From Pseudoruegeria sp. SK021 (GTDB lineage: Bacteria > Pseudomonadota > Alphaproteobacteria > Rhodobacterales > Rhodobacteraceae): 64,000 nucleotides of DNA. The notes under the pieces were generated by a model. It was not told the origin of the DNA, made no database searches, and saw only the letters and a list, made by a program, of their open reading frames with translations. This document shows positions 43,793 through 53,687 of the stretch, in pieces. Where the stretch lies: positions 124,001-188,000 of the forward strand of contig NZ_MTBG01000001.1 in the NCBI RefSeq assembly GCF_002119405.1, written 5' to 3'. Within the stretch, counting starts at the first letter, position 1; every line of letters starts with the position of its first letter. The position numbers and the translations under genes are program-made.

Positions 43793-44488
43793 ATGAAGAA
43801 GGTCTACTCGTCCGCGACGGAAGCTCTTGATGGGCTTTTGTTCGACGGAATGTTGATCGCAGCCGGGGGGTTCGGCCTGTGCGGCATCCCAGAATTGCTG
43901 ATCGACGCAATCAAGCAAGCCGGCACCAAAGACCTCACGGTCGCATCGAACAATGCCGGAGTCGACGATTTCGGTCTTGGAATCCTGTTACAGACCAAGC
44001 AGGTCAAGAAAATGCTGTCATCCTACGTCGGTGAGAACGCCGAGTTTATGCGGCAATATCTGGCGGGTGAACTTGAGTTGGAGTTCAATCCACAAGGGAC
44101 GTTGGCTGAACGGATGCGTGCTGGCGGGGCTGGCATCCCCGGCTTTTACACCAAGACCGGTGTTGGCACCGTCATTGCAGACGGCAAAGAGCACAAGGAT
44201 TTCAACGGCGAAACATACATTCTCGAAGAAGGTATCTTTGCTGACATCGCCATCGTGAAAGCTTGGAAAGCTGATGCCACCGGCAATCTTGTGTTCCGCA
44301 AGACCGCCCGCAACTTCAACGCGCCCGCCGCCACTTGCGGCAAGGTCTGCATCGCAGAGGTTGAAGAGATCGTGCCGACCGGATCGCTGGATCCAGACTG
44401 CATCCATTTGCCGGGCATTTATGTCCATCGCATCGTGCAGGGCGCGCATGAGAAACGCATCGAACAACGCACCGTGAGAAAGGGCTGA
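43793..44488 (+). CDS. scoA: 3-oxoacid CoA-transferase subunit A
   Basis: 231 aa alpha subunit of a class I CoA-transferase moving CoA from succinyl-CoA to acetoacetate or a related 3-oxoacid. Motif [20 protein letters not shown] at the N-terminus, then [16 protein letters not shown], and [15 protein letters not shown]. Two bases from subunit B. Similarity does not separate acetoacetate from 3-oxoadipate as substrate; no aromatic-pathway genes are nearby, so ketone-body use is more likely. Confidence 0.9.
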   Translation: MKKVYSSATEALDGLLFDGMLIAAGGFGLCGIPELLIDAIKQAGTKDLTVASNNAGVDDFGLGILLQTKQVKKMLSSYVGENAEFMRQYLAGELELEFNPQGTLAERMRAGGAGIPGFYTKTGVGTVIADGKEHKDFNGETYILEEGIFADIAIVKAWKADATGNLVFRKTARNFNAPAATCGKVCIAEVEEIVPTGSLDPDCIHLPGIYVHRIVQGAHEKRIEQRTVRKG

Positions 44489-44490
44489 TC

Positions 44491-45117
44491 ATGGCTTGGG
44501 ATCGCAACCAAATGGCCGCCCGTGCGGCGCAGGAACTTGAAGACGGCTGGTACGTGAACCTCGGCATCGGCATTCCGACCTTGGTCAGCAACTACATTCC
44601 CGAGGGCGTGGAAGTCACCCTTCAATCCGAGAACGGCATGCTGGGCATGGGGCCGTTCCCGACCGAGGACGAGGTCGACCCAGACCTGATCAATGCTGGA
44701 AAACAGACCATCACCGAACTGCCGCAGACAGCATATTTCGACAGCGCCCAAAGCTTCGCGATGATTCGCGGTGGCAAAATTGCCATGGCGATTCTTGGCG
44801 CAATGGAAGTGGCCGAAAACGGCGATCTGGCCAACTGGATGATCCCCGGAAAACTGGTCAAAGGCATGGGCGGCGCGATGGACTTGGTTGCCGGTGTCGG
44901 GCGCGTGGTCGTGGTCATGGATCACACCAACAAGCACGGGGAGTCCAAGCTTTTGAAGGAATGCACGTTGCCCCTAACCGGGAAAGCCGTGGTTGACCGG
45001 ATCATCACCAACCTCGGTGTGCTGGATGTGGTCGATGGCGGCCTCAAGATTGTGGAATGCGCCGAAGGCGTCAGCGAAGACGAACTGCGCGCCGCCACTG
45101 TGGCGACCATTGTCTGA
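44491..45117 (+). CDS. scoB: 3-oxoacid CoA-transferase subunit B
   Basis: 208 aa beta subunit with the catalytic glutamate in [20 protein letters not shown], the N-terminal [19 protein letters not shown], and [19 protein letters not shown]. It immediately follows subunit A, and its 3' end overlaps a small GNAT gene by 8 bp. Confidence 0.92.
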   Translation: MAWDRNQMAARAAQELEDGWYVNLGIGIPTLVSNYIPEGVEVTLQSENGMLGMGPFPTEDEVDPDLINAGKQTITELPQTAYFDSAQSFAMIRGGKIAMAILGAMEVAENGDLANWMIPGKLVKGMGGAMDLVAGVGRVVVVMDHTNKHGESKLLKECTLPLTGKAVVDRIITNLGVLDVVDGGLKIVECAEGVSEDELRAATVATIV

Positions 45118-45397
45118 CGTCATCCAAAAAGAAGTCGACGGGTCAAAGGGCAGCTATGTCCTGACCCGCGACGGTGCCACGGCGAAACTGACGTTTTCCG
45201 TGGTGTCTGCCCATAAGATCATTGTCGATCATACCGAAGTGCCTGCGTCATTGCGTGGAACCGGGGCCGGTGTGGCGTTGTTCCAGAAAATGGTCATGGA
45301 CGCGCGCATCGCTGGGATTAAGATCGTTCCCCTTTGCCCGTTCGTCAACGCCCAACGGCGCCGCCACCCAGAGTTCGAGGATGTGTTCGACGTATAG
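45110..45397 (+). CDS. small GNAT-like N-acetyltransferase (YjdJ type)
   Basis: 95 aa. The only in-frame start that keeps the domain intact is TTG at 45110, inside the end of scoB; the next methionine is in the acetyl-CoA helix. The domain reads [20 protein letters not shown] then [19 protein letters not shown], the compact single-domain acetyltransferase seen in YjdJ/GTLF proteins. The likely acyl donor is acetyl-CoA; the acceptor is unknown. Confidence 0.78.
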   Translation: MSDVIQKEVDGSKGSYVLTRDGATAKLTFSVVSAHKIIVDHTEVPASLRGTGAGVALFQKMVMDARIAGIKIVPLCPFVNAQRRRHPEFEDVFDV

Positions 45398-45418
45398 CCA
45401 CGCCCCTGCTGGTCCCTC

Positions 45419-47827
45419 ATGACAGCCCTTCCAGAGCCCCTTTCAGACTGGCTTGACCGGAAGGGTTGGCACCTCCATCCGCATCAACGCCTGATGCTTG
45501 AGCGCGCCGATGAGCCTTCTTTGCTGCTTATTGCGCCAACAGGGGGCGGTAAAACTCTGGCCGGGTTCCTGCCCACCCTGGCCGAACTTGGCCCGACCCC
45601 GCCCCCCGGGCTGCACACGCTTTATGTCTCACCTTTGAAAGCGCTGGCCGCCGACATCCGGCGCAACCTCTCGGCACCGATCACAGAGGCCGGGATGGCG
45701 ATCCGGGTTGAGGACCGAACCGGCGACACCTCCTACACCACCAAGCGCCGACAACGGGCCGATCCCCCCCATATCCTGCTGACCACGCCGGAAAGTCTGG
45801 CGCTGTTGCTGTCTTATGAGGACGCGCCGCGTATTTTTTCTGGCCTGCAACGCATTGTCGTCGATGAAATCCACGCGCTGGCCGAATCAAAACGCGGGGA
45901 TCAGCTTTTGCTTGCGCTGGCGCGGTTGCAAACCCTCTGTCCCGGCCTGCGCCGCATTGGTCTGTCGGCTACCGTCGAAGACCCTGCTGCGATGGGGCGG
46001 TATCTGGCACGGCATCCCGACCCCTGCCCGATCGTGCTTGCCGACCCGGGCCCGCCCCCTGACATCCGAATGCTGGACTTGCCGGACCCGCCCCCATGGG
46101 CCGGTGGCGGCGGGCGCTATGCCATCCCTGCTGTGCTGGCGCAGGTGCGCGCCCACAAGACCACGCTAATCTTTCACAACACCCGGGCGCAGGCCGAGAT
46201 ATTCTTTCATCACCTCTGGCTGCAAAACGTCGACAGCCTGCCGATTGGCATTCATCACGGTGCCCTGTCCCACGACCAACGCACCCGCGTTGAGGCCGCG
46301 ATGGTGGCTGGCGCATTACGGGCCATTGTCTGCACCGGCAGTCTGGATCTTGGGATCGACTGGGGCGATGTCGATCTGGTGATCCAGATCGGCGCGCCAA
46401 AGAACGTCAAACGGTTGGTCCAACGCATCGGCCGCGCCAATCACCGTTACAACGCGCCCTCGAAGGCCCTGCTTGTGCCCGCCAACCGGTTCGAGGTCCT
46501 TGAATGCCAAGCCGCGCTGGCTGCTGTCCGCGACTTTGATCTCGACGGCGATCCGCGCGGCCCCGGCCCAAAAGACGTCGTCTGCCAGCACATCTTGATT
46601 ACCGCCTGCTCTGGTCCGTTCGATGCCGATCAACTATTTGCCGAGATTACCACAGCCGGTCCCTATGCTGATCTCAGCCGCGCCGCCTTCGACGCTTGTC
46701 TGAATTTCTGTGCAACTGGTGGCTATGCCTTGCGCAGTTATGACCGCTGGCAACGTTTGGTCCAGCGTCCGGACGGGCAATGGCAGTTGCGCGACCCACG
46801 GGCCGCCCGCCAAATCCGGATGAATATCGGAACCATTCAGGACAGTGACACGGTCCAAGTTCGTTTGAAGCATCGCGGCGGCGGCACCCCGCTGGGTCAG
46901 GTCGAAGAAAACTTTGCCGCCACTCTTACACCGGGCGACACGTTTTTGATGGGGGGCCAGATCGTGCGATTTGACAGCCTGCGTGAGATGACCCTTCAGG
47001 TCACCAAAGACCCCGGGCGCAAGCCCAAACTCGCCACATTCATGGGCACAAAGTTTACCACATCGACCAAGTTATCGGATCGTATTCTGGCCATGTTCCG
47101 GCAAGAGGATTGGCCGGAATTGCCCGAGCATACAGCGGAATGGCTGCGGCTTCAGCGGCAGATTTCTCAGCTACCGTGCGCCGACCGACTGCTGATTGAA
47201 AGCTTTCCCCATCAGGGCCAGGAACACATCTGCGTGTATGGATTTGCGGGTCGCAACGCGATGCAAACATTGGGACTACTGCTAACCCGCCAAATGGAAA
47301 CGCAGGGCCTGCATCCGCTTGGATTCGTCGCTACCGACTATGCCCTGCTGATCTGGGGTCTCGACCCGGTGGTGGACGCTGCGGCGCTGTTTCAGGGGTC
47401 GGACCTGCGCGACGGCTTCGATGCCTGGTTATCCGGCAACGCCGTCATGAAGCGTACCTTCAAGTCCAGCGCGGTCATTTCCGGCCTGATTGACCGAAAG
47501 ACGCCCGGCCAGCGCAAGTCAGGCCGACAGGCGACATTTTCTTCCGACATTCTGTACGACACGCTGCAAAAATACGATCCCGACCACCTTTTGCTGCAAA
47601 TTACCCGCGAAGAGGCGATGCGCGGATTGGTTGATTTTGCCCGGATCGAGGAATTGATCGGCCGGGTGCAGGATCGGATCGATCACGTCGTACTGCCCCG
47701 GGTAACGCCGTTGGCGGCGCCGCTCTTCCTTGAAATGGGGCGCGTTCCAGTGAAAGGGTCAGCGCAGGAACGCCTGCTCCGCGAAGAAACGGATCAAATT
47801 CTTGCCGCAGCCGGCCTCCACAGGTGA
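45419..47827 (+). CDS. ligase-associated DEXH-box helicase (Lhr type)
   Basis: 802 aa superfamily 2 helicase. Walker A APTGGGKTLAGFLPTL, the DEIH box in IVVDEIHALAESKRGDQ, motif III LSATVEDP, and motif VI VQRIGRANHRYN. A C-terminal Lhr-specific region (RLLIESFPHQGQEHICVYGF, GRNAMQTLGLLLTRQME) follows. This is the shorter Lhr subtype usually encoded with PdeM, an ATP-dependent DNA ligase and an exonuclease-like protein; only PdeM is here, starting 42 bp downstream. Confidence 0.9.
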   Translation: MTALPEPLSDWLDRKGWHLHPHQRLMLERADEPSLLLIAPTGGGKTLAGFLPTLAELGPTPPPGLHTLYVSPLKALAADIRRNLSAPITEAGMAIRVEDRTGDTSYTTKRRQRADPPHILLTTPESLALLLSYEDAPRIFSGLQRIVVDEIHALAESKRGDQLLLALARLQTLCPGLRRIGLSATVEDPAAMGRYLARHPDPCPIVLADPGPPPDIRMLDLPDPPPWAGGGGRYAIPAVLAQVRAHKTTLIFHNTRAQAEIFFHHLWLQNVDSLPIGIHHGALSHDQRTRVEAAMVAGALRAIVCTGSLDLGIDWGDVDLVIQIGAPKNVKRLVQRIGRANHRYNAPSKALLVPANRFEVLECQAALAAVRDFDLDGDPRGPGPKDVVCQHILITACSGPFDADQLFAEITTAGPYADLSRAAFDACLNFCATGGYALRSYDRWQRLVQRPDGQWQLRDPRAARQIRMNIGTIQDSDTVQVRLKHRGGGTPLGQVEENFAATLTPGDTFLMGGQIVRFDSLREMTLQVTKDPGRKPKLATFMGTKFTTSTKLSDRILAMFRQEDWPELPEHTAEWLRLQRQISQLPCADRLLIESFPHQGQEHICVYGFAGRNAMQTLGLLLTRQMETQGLHPLGFVATDYALLIWGLDPVVDAAALFQGSDLRDGFDAWLSGNAVMKRTFKSSAVISGLIDRKTPGQRKSGRQATFSSDILYDTLQKYDPDHLLLQITREEAMRGLVDFARIEELIGRVQDRIDHVVLPRVTPLAAPLFLEMGRVPVKGSAQERLLREETDQILAAAGLHR

Positions 47828-47869
47828 GCCTGCTTGCATCGCAGTTGCGATTCGTGATGTGAACGAAGC

Positions 47870-48550
47870 ATGAACGATTTTGCGATTTCCTTTCACGGCC
47901 AAAAGCTGGTGGCACGCCCCTCTGGAACGCTTTGGTGGCCTGATGTTGGACTTCTCTGCGTGTCGGACCTGCACCTGGGCAAAGCCGAACGTATCGCCCG
48001 GCGCGGCGGCACAATGCTGCCCCCCTATGAGGGGCACGACACGCTTGCGCGGCTGGAGGTCGAACTGGACGCCACCCAAGCGCGGCATGTGGTCTGCCTT
48101 GGCGACAGTTTCGACGACCCCGCCGCTGCAACCGCGTTCCCCAACGACCTGCGAAGCTGGCTGGAGCGTCTTATCTTGGGCCGGACTTGGGTTTGGGTGG
48201 AAGGCAATCATGATCCCGGTCCCAACCCGATGCCGGGCAGGCATCTTGCCCAATATGATCTGCACGGGCTGACTTTTCGCCACGAAGCCCGCGTCGGCGC
48301 CTCGGGCGAGATTTCAGGGCATTACCACCCAAAAGCGCGCCTGAAACTGCGCGGTACCTCGGTGATCCGGCCTTGTTTTCTGATCGATGACGACCGTGTT
48401 ATCCTGCCCGCATTCGGAACGTTTACCGGAGGCCTTTTGACCAACTCAGAGGTGTTTCGCCCGCTGATGGGGCCAAAAGCGTTGTCGGTTCTGACCGGGA
48501 CGGCCTGTCACGCTGTCCCGATGGCGCGGAGCAATGCTGTTCGCACCTAA
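47870..48550 (+). CDS. pdeM: ligase-associated metallophosphoesterase PdeM
   Basis: 226 aa calcineurin-like phosphoesterase. Metal motifs are CVSDLHLGKAERIARRGG, CLGDSFDDP, WVEGNHDPGP and SGHYHPKARL. The name comes from its regular neighbourhood with a DNA repair ligase and helicase. Together with the upstream Lhr-type helicase it suggests single-strand DNA repair processing. Confidence 0.9.
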   Translation: MNDFAISFHGQKLVARPSGTLWWPDVGLLCVSDLHLGKAERIARRGGTMLPPYEGHDTLARLEVELDATQARHVVCLGDSFDDPAAATAFPNDLRSWLERLILGRTWVWVEGNHDPGPNPMPGRHLAQYDLHGLTFRHEARVGASGEISGHYHPKARLKLRGTSVIRPCFLIDDDRVILPAFGTFTGGLLTNSEVFRPLMGPKALSVLTGTACHAVPMARSNAVRT

Positions 48551-48640
48551 GCGGTGGTGCAGGCAACCGTGTCAATTCGGTGGCTGGCCTCGCCCGCCCC
48601 GGCACCATAGAGTCTCGAAAAATGATTACCGGAGAAACCG

Positions 48641-48949
48641 ATGCAGCGCCCTGACGAATGCAATTCCATGACCGAACTCCGCCAGTTGATTGATCAGATC
48701 GACGCCGATCTGGTGGCAGGACTGGCGCGGCGGCAAGCCTGTATCGATCGGGCCATCCAATTGAAACCCGCTGAGGCACTTCCCGCCCGAATTCCCAATC
48801 GCGTCGAAGAAGTGGTTGCCAAAGTTCGCGCCAACGCCGATCGCAGCGGTCTGGACGCGGATCTGGCCGAACAGATCTGGCGTGACCTGATCGAGTGGTC
48901 AATCACTCGTGAGGATCAAGTACTAGGCGACACCACCAATACCGAATGA
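48641..48949 (+). CDS. chorismate mutase (AroQ type)
   Basis: 102 aa all-helical enzyme turning chorismate into prephenate. Helix 1 has TELRQLIDQIDADLVAGLAR; later RIPNRVEEVVAKVRANADRS and AEQIWRDLIEWSITREDQ supply the AroQ arginine, lysine, glutamate positions. GGAG lies 7 bases before the ATG at 48641. It ends before a bidirectional terminator shared with ftsH. Confidence 0.88.
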   Translation: MQRPDECNSMTELRQLIDQIDADLVAGLARRQACIDRAIQLKPAEALPARIPNRVEEVVAKVRANADRSGLDADLAEQIWRDLIEWSITREDQVLGDTTNTE

Positions 48950-48970
48950 CCCATTCAGACTGCACGTAAA

Positions 48971-49005
48971 AAAAGGTCCGGCCCCCAGAAGGGACCGGAC
49001 CTTTT
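48971..49005. terminator. bidirectional rho-independent terminator
   Basis: AAAAGGTCCGG (48971-48981) and CCGGACCTTTT (48995-49005) form a perfect 11-bp stem with a 13-nt loop. T-runs on both strands serve the chorismate mutase gene (+) and ftsH (-), which end on either side. Confidence 0.9.
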
Positions 49006-49025
49006 CTGTTTTTGGCAGAATAGGA

Positions 49026-50948
49026 TCAGGCTGACGGTTCCGGCGTCGCATCGCCGTCAGTTGTCGGCTTCGCCCGCGGCTTGGTCTTCGGAATCGCCGT
49101 GATCGACGGGATGTTGTTGCCAGAGGACGAATCGTCCTCATCATCGCCACGGTTCAAAGGCTCGCCCGCCATCACCTTGGTAATCTCAATGCCGGTCAGC
49201 GTTTCATATTCCAAAAGCGCGTTGGCCAAGCGGTGATGCTCGTCCGCATGTTCGATCAATATGCGCTTGGCGGTTTCATAGCCCTCATCGACGATCCGGC
49301 GCACCTCGGCATCAATCTTGCGCTGAGTTTCAGGTGAAGCGGTACCGCCCGCCTGATAATTGCCCAGATAGGACTGCTGCTCGTTTGCATAGTCGATATG
49401 GCCTAGCTCATCCGAGAAGCCGAATTGCTGCACCATGGCCCGAGCAATCCGCGATACTTGTTGAATGTCCGACGCCGCGCCGGAGGTGACGTTCTCTTTG
49501 CCGAACACCAGCTCTTCGGCCACTTTACCGCCCATCGCCATGGCGATCTTAGAGGTATATTTGGTGAAGGTCACACTCAGTTGATCGCGCTCTGGCAGCG
49601 ACATCACGAGACCCAGCGCACGTCCACGCGGGATGATCGTCGCCTTATGGATCGGATCATGTTGCGGCACATAGAGGCCGACAACAGCGTGACCGGCTTC
49701 GTGATAGGCCGTCAGCTTTTTCTCATCTTCCGACATGACCATGGAGCGCCGCTCAGAGCCCATCATCACCTTGTCCTTGGCGCTTTCGAAATCCGACATA
49801 GTGACAAACCGGCGTCCGATCCGTGCGGCCATCAGGGCGGATTCATTGACCAGATTGGCCAAGTCGGCACCGGAGAAACCTGGGGTACCACGGGCGATGA
49901 TCCGCAGATCCACATCCGGCCCAAGCGGCACTTTGCGCGAATGCACGCCGAGAATTTTCTCACGGCCCTTGATGTCGGGATTTGGCACTTGAACCTGACG
50001 GTCAAACCGGCCCGGACGCAGCAGTGCGGGGTCCAAGACATCAGGACGGTTGGTCGCCGCCACAATGATGATGCCCTCGTTGGCCTCAAAACCATCCATT
50101 TCAACCAGCAACTGGTTCAAGGTCTGTTCGCGCTCATCATTGCCGCCGCCATAGCCGACGCCCCGCGACCGACCGACTGCGTCGATCTCATCGATAAAGA
50201 CGATGCAGGGCGCATTTTTCTTGGCTTGCTCGAACATGTCGCGCACGCGGCTCGCGCCGACACCGACAAACATCTCAACAAAGTCAGAGCCCGAAATCGT
50301 AAAGAACGGCACCCCGGCTTCGCCAGCAATGGCACGGGCCAACAGTGTCTTACCGGTCCCCGGAGGTCCGACCAAAAGCGCGCCTTTGGGGATTTTGCCG
50401 CCCAAACGACTGAATTTCTGAGGATTGCGAAGAAATTCGACGATTTCTTCCAATTCTTCCTTGGCCTCATCAATCCCGGCAACGTCATCAAACGTCACGC
50501 GGCCATGCTTTTCCGTCAGCAGTTTGGCCTTGGATTTCCCAAAGCCCATCGCGCCGCCTTTGCCGCCGCCCTGCATCCGGTTCATGAAGTAAATCCAGAC
50601 GCCAATCAGCAGCAGAAACGGCAGGAATGTCATCAGCAGGGTGGTGAAGCCGGACTGTTCCTGTGGCCGCGCGCTGACGCTGATATTTTTTTCGATCAGC
50701 CGCTCGGTCACTTCGGTGCCCTGAGGAACGATCGTCACATAGTCCTGCCCGTCATTGCCACGGAACAACACTTTTTCGCCATCCAACGTTACGCTGCTGA
50801 CTTCTTGGTCCTGAACCGCCTGCACAAAATCAGAATAGCTGATCGACCGGGACGACATCGTCGACTGGCCACCGCTGAACAAATTAAACAGGGCTAGAAT
50901 CAATAGAAACAGCACAACCCAGAAGGCGATATTTCTTGCATTACCCAC
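49026..50948 (-). CDS. ftsH: ATP-dependent zinc metalloprotease FtsH
   Basis: Membrane AAA+ protease for membrane and regulatory proteins. 640 aa, GTG start with AAGGAG 7 bases before. Two N-terminal helices (~residues 8-25 and 104-122) flank a periplasmic part; Walker A GPPGTGKT (194-201), Walker [13 protein letters not shown], and the zinc site HEAGH at 416-420. Last gene of the Tol-Pal-tilS run, with its own promoter overlapping the tilS stop and a strong terminator behind. Confidence 0.97.
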   Translation of the reverse strand: MGNARNIAFWVVLFLLILALFNLFSGGQSTMSSRSISYSDFVQAVQDQEVSSVTLDGEKVLFRGNDGQDYVTIVPQGTEVTERLIEKNISVSARPQEQSGFTTLLMTFLPFLLLIGVWIYFMNRMQGGGKGGAMGFGKSKAKLLTEKHGRVTFDDVAGIDEAKEELEEIVEFLRNPQKFSRLGGKIPKGALLVGPPGTGKTLLARAIAGEAGVPFFTISGSDFVEMFVGVGASRVRDMFEQAKKNAPCIVFIDEIDAVGRSRGVGYGGGNDEREQTLNQLLVEMDGFEANEGIIIVAATNRPDVLDPALLRPGRFDRQVQVPNPDIKGREKILGVHSRKVPLGPDVDLRIIARGTPGFSGADLANLVNESALMAARIGRRFVTMSDFESAKDKVMMGSERRSMVMSEDEKKLTAYHEAGHAVVGLYVPQHDPIHKATIIPRGRALGLVMSLPERDQLSVTFTKYTSKIAMAMGGKVAEELVFGKENVTSGAASDIQQVSRIARAMVQQFGFSDELGHIDYANEQQSYLGNYQAGGTASPETQRKIDAEVRRIVDEGYETAKRILIEHADEHHRLANALLEYETLTGIEITKVMAGEPLNRGDDEDDSSSGNNIPSITAIPKTKPRAKPTTDGDATPEPSA

Positions 50949-50998
50949 GAAGGGACTCCTTATTCGATCGGTTGTGCATCACCGCACGTCTTTACTCC

Positions 50999-51026
50999 AA
51001 GATAGACACGACGGCGCGCAGTTCAA
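50999..51026 (-). promoter_or_regulatory. probable ftsH promoter
   Basis: TTGAAC (51026-51021) and TATCTT (51004-50999) on the minus strand with a 16-bp spacer. The -35 overlaps the tilS stop codon. This would give a leader of about 45 nt before the ftsH GTG. Confidence 0.5.
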
Positions 51027-52282
51027 TGCGTTAACAGCGCGTCACAGATCATCGTCTTGTCCCAGATCAGTTTTGCGTGCCACTCAGACGCTGGGTCGAG
51101 CAGCGGACAGGCGGTCACCATACCGTTTTCCCAGATTGCTGGCGAGGCCAAAAGCGCAATACGGTTACGCCCAGACGCCCGCCAATCCGGCCGCAAAGCC
51201 AGCCCGGTCTCGCCCAAAGCGGAAATCAGTGGCGGTGGGCCTGCGGAGGCCGGCCCCTCAACCTGCCAGCGGCCATCCCATAAACCGGGCGCCCGAAGAC
51301 TATGCCGGGCCGCAGCCGACGGCTCGCGCTGAATGCGAAGCAGCCCTTGCCGCACCCCCACCAAGCATCCATGCAAACTGGTGCGTCGTCCCGCCATTGC
51401 GGCGATCTCAGCGGATCTTAGGGTTTTCAGGCGCGGACGATAGGATTGCGACGCCACCCGGCACAAGGCCATGGACAGCAATCGCCATCTGGTCTCGTCC
51501 TCCAACTCGGCGAAAGACCGGGCCGGGAACACAATGTCGCCGTCCTCGATATCGAGAAGCGTCAGCGCCGCCTCATAAGCCACCCGCCGTAACACCCGGC
51601 TGGCGGCGGACATCCGCTCGGCGGTGTCGGCCAACCGATCCGCCCCCAATCCATGCTGATCCTGACGAGACAACAGGTCGCGCATCTTGACCCGGTCAAA
51701 GCGCAGATCGCCGTTCGACGGATCCTCGGCCCAGACCAAGGACCGGCGTCGCAAAACATCGCGTAACGCCTCGCGTCGCACGTCCAAAAGCGGACGCAGC
51801 CAAATCACGCCTGAGGGATCTGGGCGAACAACCGCCATCCCAGATAAGCCATCCACACCCGAGCCGCGCGCAAGCCGCATCAGGACCGTTTCGGCTTGAT
51901 CGTCACGGGTATGGCCAAGGCAGATATGGTCAATGCCTACGTCCAAAGCCCAGCCCGCCAGAAGCGACTGACGCGCCATTCGGGCTTCGGCTTGCAGGTT
52001 GCCCTGCCCGGTATAACCGGTCCAAAGCAGCGTGCTGTGCGGCACGCCAAGACGGCCACACACAGCCGCAACCTGCGTCGCTTCGGCGGCTGATTCCGGG
52101 CGAAGCCCATGGTCGACGGTAGCGGCATATAACTCCGCCCCCGTCGTCTCGGCCCAATCGCGCAGCATTACCAGAAGCGCGAGGGAATCTCCGCCCCCGG
52201 ACACCGCGACACCGATACGAGCGCCGGGCAGGCACGAAACCGCCCCTGCCATCGCCTCTGCAAGCGCCGCCTCAGGCGTCAC
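51023..52282 (-). CDS. tilS: tRNA(Ile)-lysidine synthase
   Basis: Modifies C34 of the CAU-anticodon tRNA-Ile to lysidine. 419 aa, GTG start overlapping the cpoB stop. The PP-loop is VAVSGGGDSLALLVML (residues ~24-39), with HGLRPESAAEA and LGHTRDDQAETVLMRLARGS following. C-terminal part less conserved, ending with ASEWHAKLIWDKTMICDALL-type residues. tilS between cpoB and ftsH is a usual order in this group. Confidence 0.94.
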   Translation of the reverse strand: MTPEAALAEAMAGAVSCLPGARIGVAVSGGGDSLALLVMLRDWAETTGAELYAATVDHGLRPESAAEATQVAAVCGRLGVPHSTLLWTGYTGQGNLQAEARMARQSLLAGWALDVGIDHICLGHTRDDQAETVLMRLARGSGVDGLSGMAVVRPDPSGVIWLRPLLDVRREALRDVLRRRSLVWAEDPSNGDLRFDRVKMRDLLSRQDQHGLGADRLADTAERMSAASRVLRRVAYEAALTLLDIEDGDIVFPARSFAELEDETRWRLLSMALCRVASQSYRPRLKTLRSAEIAAMAGRRTSLHGCLVGVRQGLLRIQREPSAAARHSLRAPGLWDGRWQVEGPASAGPPPLISALGETGLALRPDWRASGRNRIALLASPAIWENGMVTACPLLDPASEWHAKLIWDKTMICDALLTH

Positions 52283-53112
52283 GGACAGGTGAGCCCCGCA
52301 AGCGAGGTCTGAGCGTTGGTCGCAGCGGTGGTCCCCGGAAACTGGGCGCTGACCTGCCCAAGCGTGATGCAGGCTTCTGGCACCTGCTTCAATTCGGACA
52401 GGGTCAAGCCAAGATTATACAGGGCTTCGGCGGCCAGTCCGGGGTCAGACTGTTCCGCTTGGGTATAGCTTTCCAGATAGGCGCGCCCGGCATTACCCAG
52501 ATCGCCCAGTTTATTCAGAGCCTTGCCGCGATAAAGATGCGCTTCGGCGGACAATGGGCTGCGCGGATAGGTGTCGACAAATTGGTTTAGGGCCGCAAAG
52601 GCATCGGCGGGCGTCCCGCTTTGGCTTAGCTCCATGGCACGGTCGAAATCAGCCTGTTCGCCCACGGCAAGTTCCGGGGTCGGCTCGGGCATGGGAATCG
52701 GCGTGCTGGGCATCGGAAAACCGCCACCAAGGGCCTCGGTGCGCCCCAGATTGCCCAGATCGCCCCCCTCAAGCTCGGTCACCCGAAAATTCAGGTCATC
52801 CAGCCGATTGGTGCCGTCTTCCACGATCTTGCGAATGCGAAATTCCAGTTCTTCGGTCTTGGCCGTCAAGCGGCGCAATTCCTTTTCAAGACCATCCACC
52901 CGTTCCAGCGGGGCGGCGGACTGCGTCGCGGTCATACCGCTGCCCGTGGTCGACAATTCCCGGCGCAAATTTTGCAATTCCACCGACATTACGGTCATCT
53001 GCTGGCGGATGTCGGCCAGCGTCGCGGTGCGGTCCTGCCCAAGCGCAGGACCAGACAGAGTCAGAACGATCGCGGCAATGCCACCGCGGATCCAGCGGTC
53101 AGATCGGATCAT
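52279..53112 (-). CDS. cpoB: Tol-Pal coordinator CpoB (YbgF)
   Basis: Periplasmic protein linking Tol function to peptidoglycan synthesis. 277 aa. Sec signal (GIAAIVLTLSGPALGQ), an N-terminal coiled coil (~residues 28-110, leucine/glutamate-rich LRRLTAKTEELEFRIRKIV), a variable linker, and a C-terminal TPR region (FDRAMELSQSG, FVDTYPRSPLSAEAHLYRGK, ALYNLGLTLSEL). Overlaps pal upstream and tilS downstream by 4 bp each. Confidence 0.93.
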   Translation of the reverse strand: MIRSDRWIRGGIAAIVLTLSGPALGQDRTATLADIRQQMTVMSVELQNLRRELSTTGSGMTATQSAAPLERVDGLEKELRRLTAKTEELEFRIRKIVEDGTNRLDDLNFRVTELEGGDLGNLGRTEALGGGFPMPSTPIPMPEPTPELAVGEQADFDRAMELSQSGTPADAFAALNQFVDTYPRSPLSAEAHLYRGKALNKLGDLGNAGRAYLESYTQAEQSDPGLAAEALYNLGLTLSELKQVPEACITLGQVSAQFPGTTAATNAQTSLAGLTCP

Positions 53113-53624
53113 ACACCGGCCCCCCCACCGGCAAGGACGGTCACTGCCCGGCGGTTCTGGGCATAGCAGGCCTCATCCGAACACACCTCGATGGGGCGTT
53201 CCTTACCAAATGTGACGGTGCGGATGCGGTTCGGCGATACCCCCTGCGCAATCAGGAAGTCCTGCACAGAACTGGCGCGACGCGCGCCAAGGGCGAGGTT
53301 GTATTCGCGCGTGCCCTGCTCATCGGCATGACCTTCGATCACCGCCGAATACGAGGCGTTGTTCATCAGCCAACGCGCTTGTTCGGTCAGGGTCGCCCGC
53401 GCCGCTGCGGTCAGGCTGCTTTCATCAACGGGAAATAGGATCCGGTCCCCGACAGACTGCTGAAAGTAGGCCACAGAGGTCGGGTCATTGACCCCGCCGG
53501 ACATTCCGGCCCCCGCGCCGCCGGACAGACCATCCACGGCCGCGCCGCTGCCGTTGCGGTTAGACGCACACCCCGCCACGAGCAGAACCATGCAGAGGGC
53601 AAAAAGGCGAACAATCGGTGTCAT
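53109..53624 (-). CDS. pal: peptidoglycan-associated lipoprotein Pal
   Basis: 171 aa outer-membrane lipoprotein. Signal with lipobox VAGC (FALCMVLLVAGCASNRNG), a Gly/Ser-rich spacer, then an OmpA-like domain with VIEGHADEQGTREYNLALGA and RRASSVQDFLIAQGVSPNRI, which binds diaminopimelate. The C-terminal extension is short. It follows tolB after 63 bp. Confidence 0.96.
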   Translation of the reverse strand: MTPIVRLFALCMVLLVAGCASNRNGSGAAVDGLSGGAGAGMSGGVNDPTSVAYFQQSVGDRILFPVDESSLTAAARATLTEQARWLMNNASYSAVIEGHADEQGTREYNLALGARRASSVQDFLIAQGVSPNRIRTVTFGKERPIEVCSDEACYAQNRRAVTVLAGGGAGV

Positions 53625-53687
53625 CTTGAATTCCTGATTACTGGTGCCCGAAAGGTATCAGCCCTGCGCGCAGTTTGAAATGGCGGA

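Noticed and set aside
49425-50897. 490-codon open frame on the plus strand opposite ftsH
   Set aside because: It is the GC-rich antisense shadow of a fully conserved gene, has no ribosome site or family similarity, and its length follows from codon bias.
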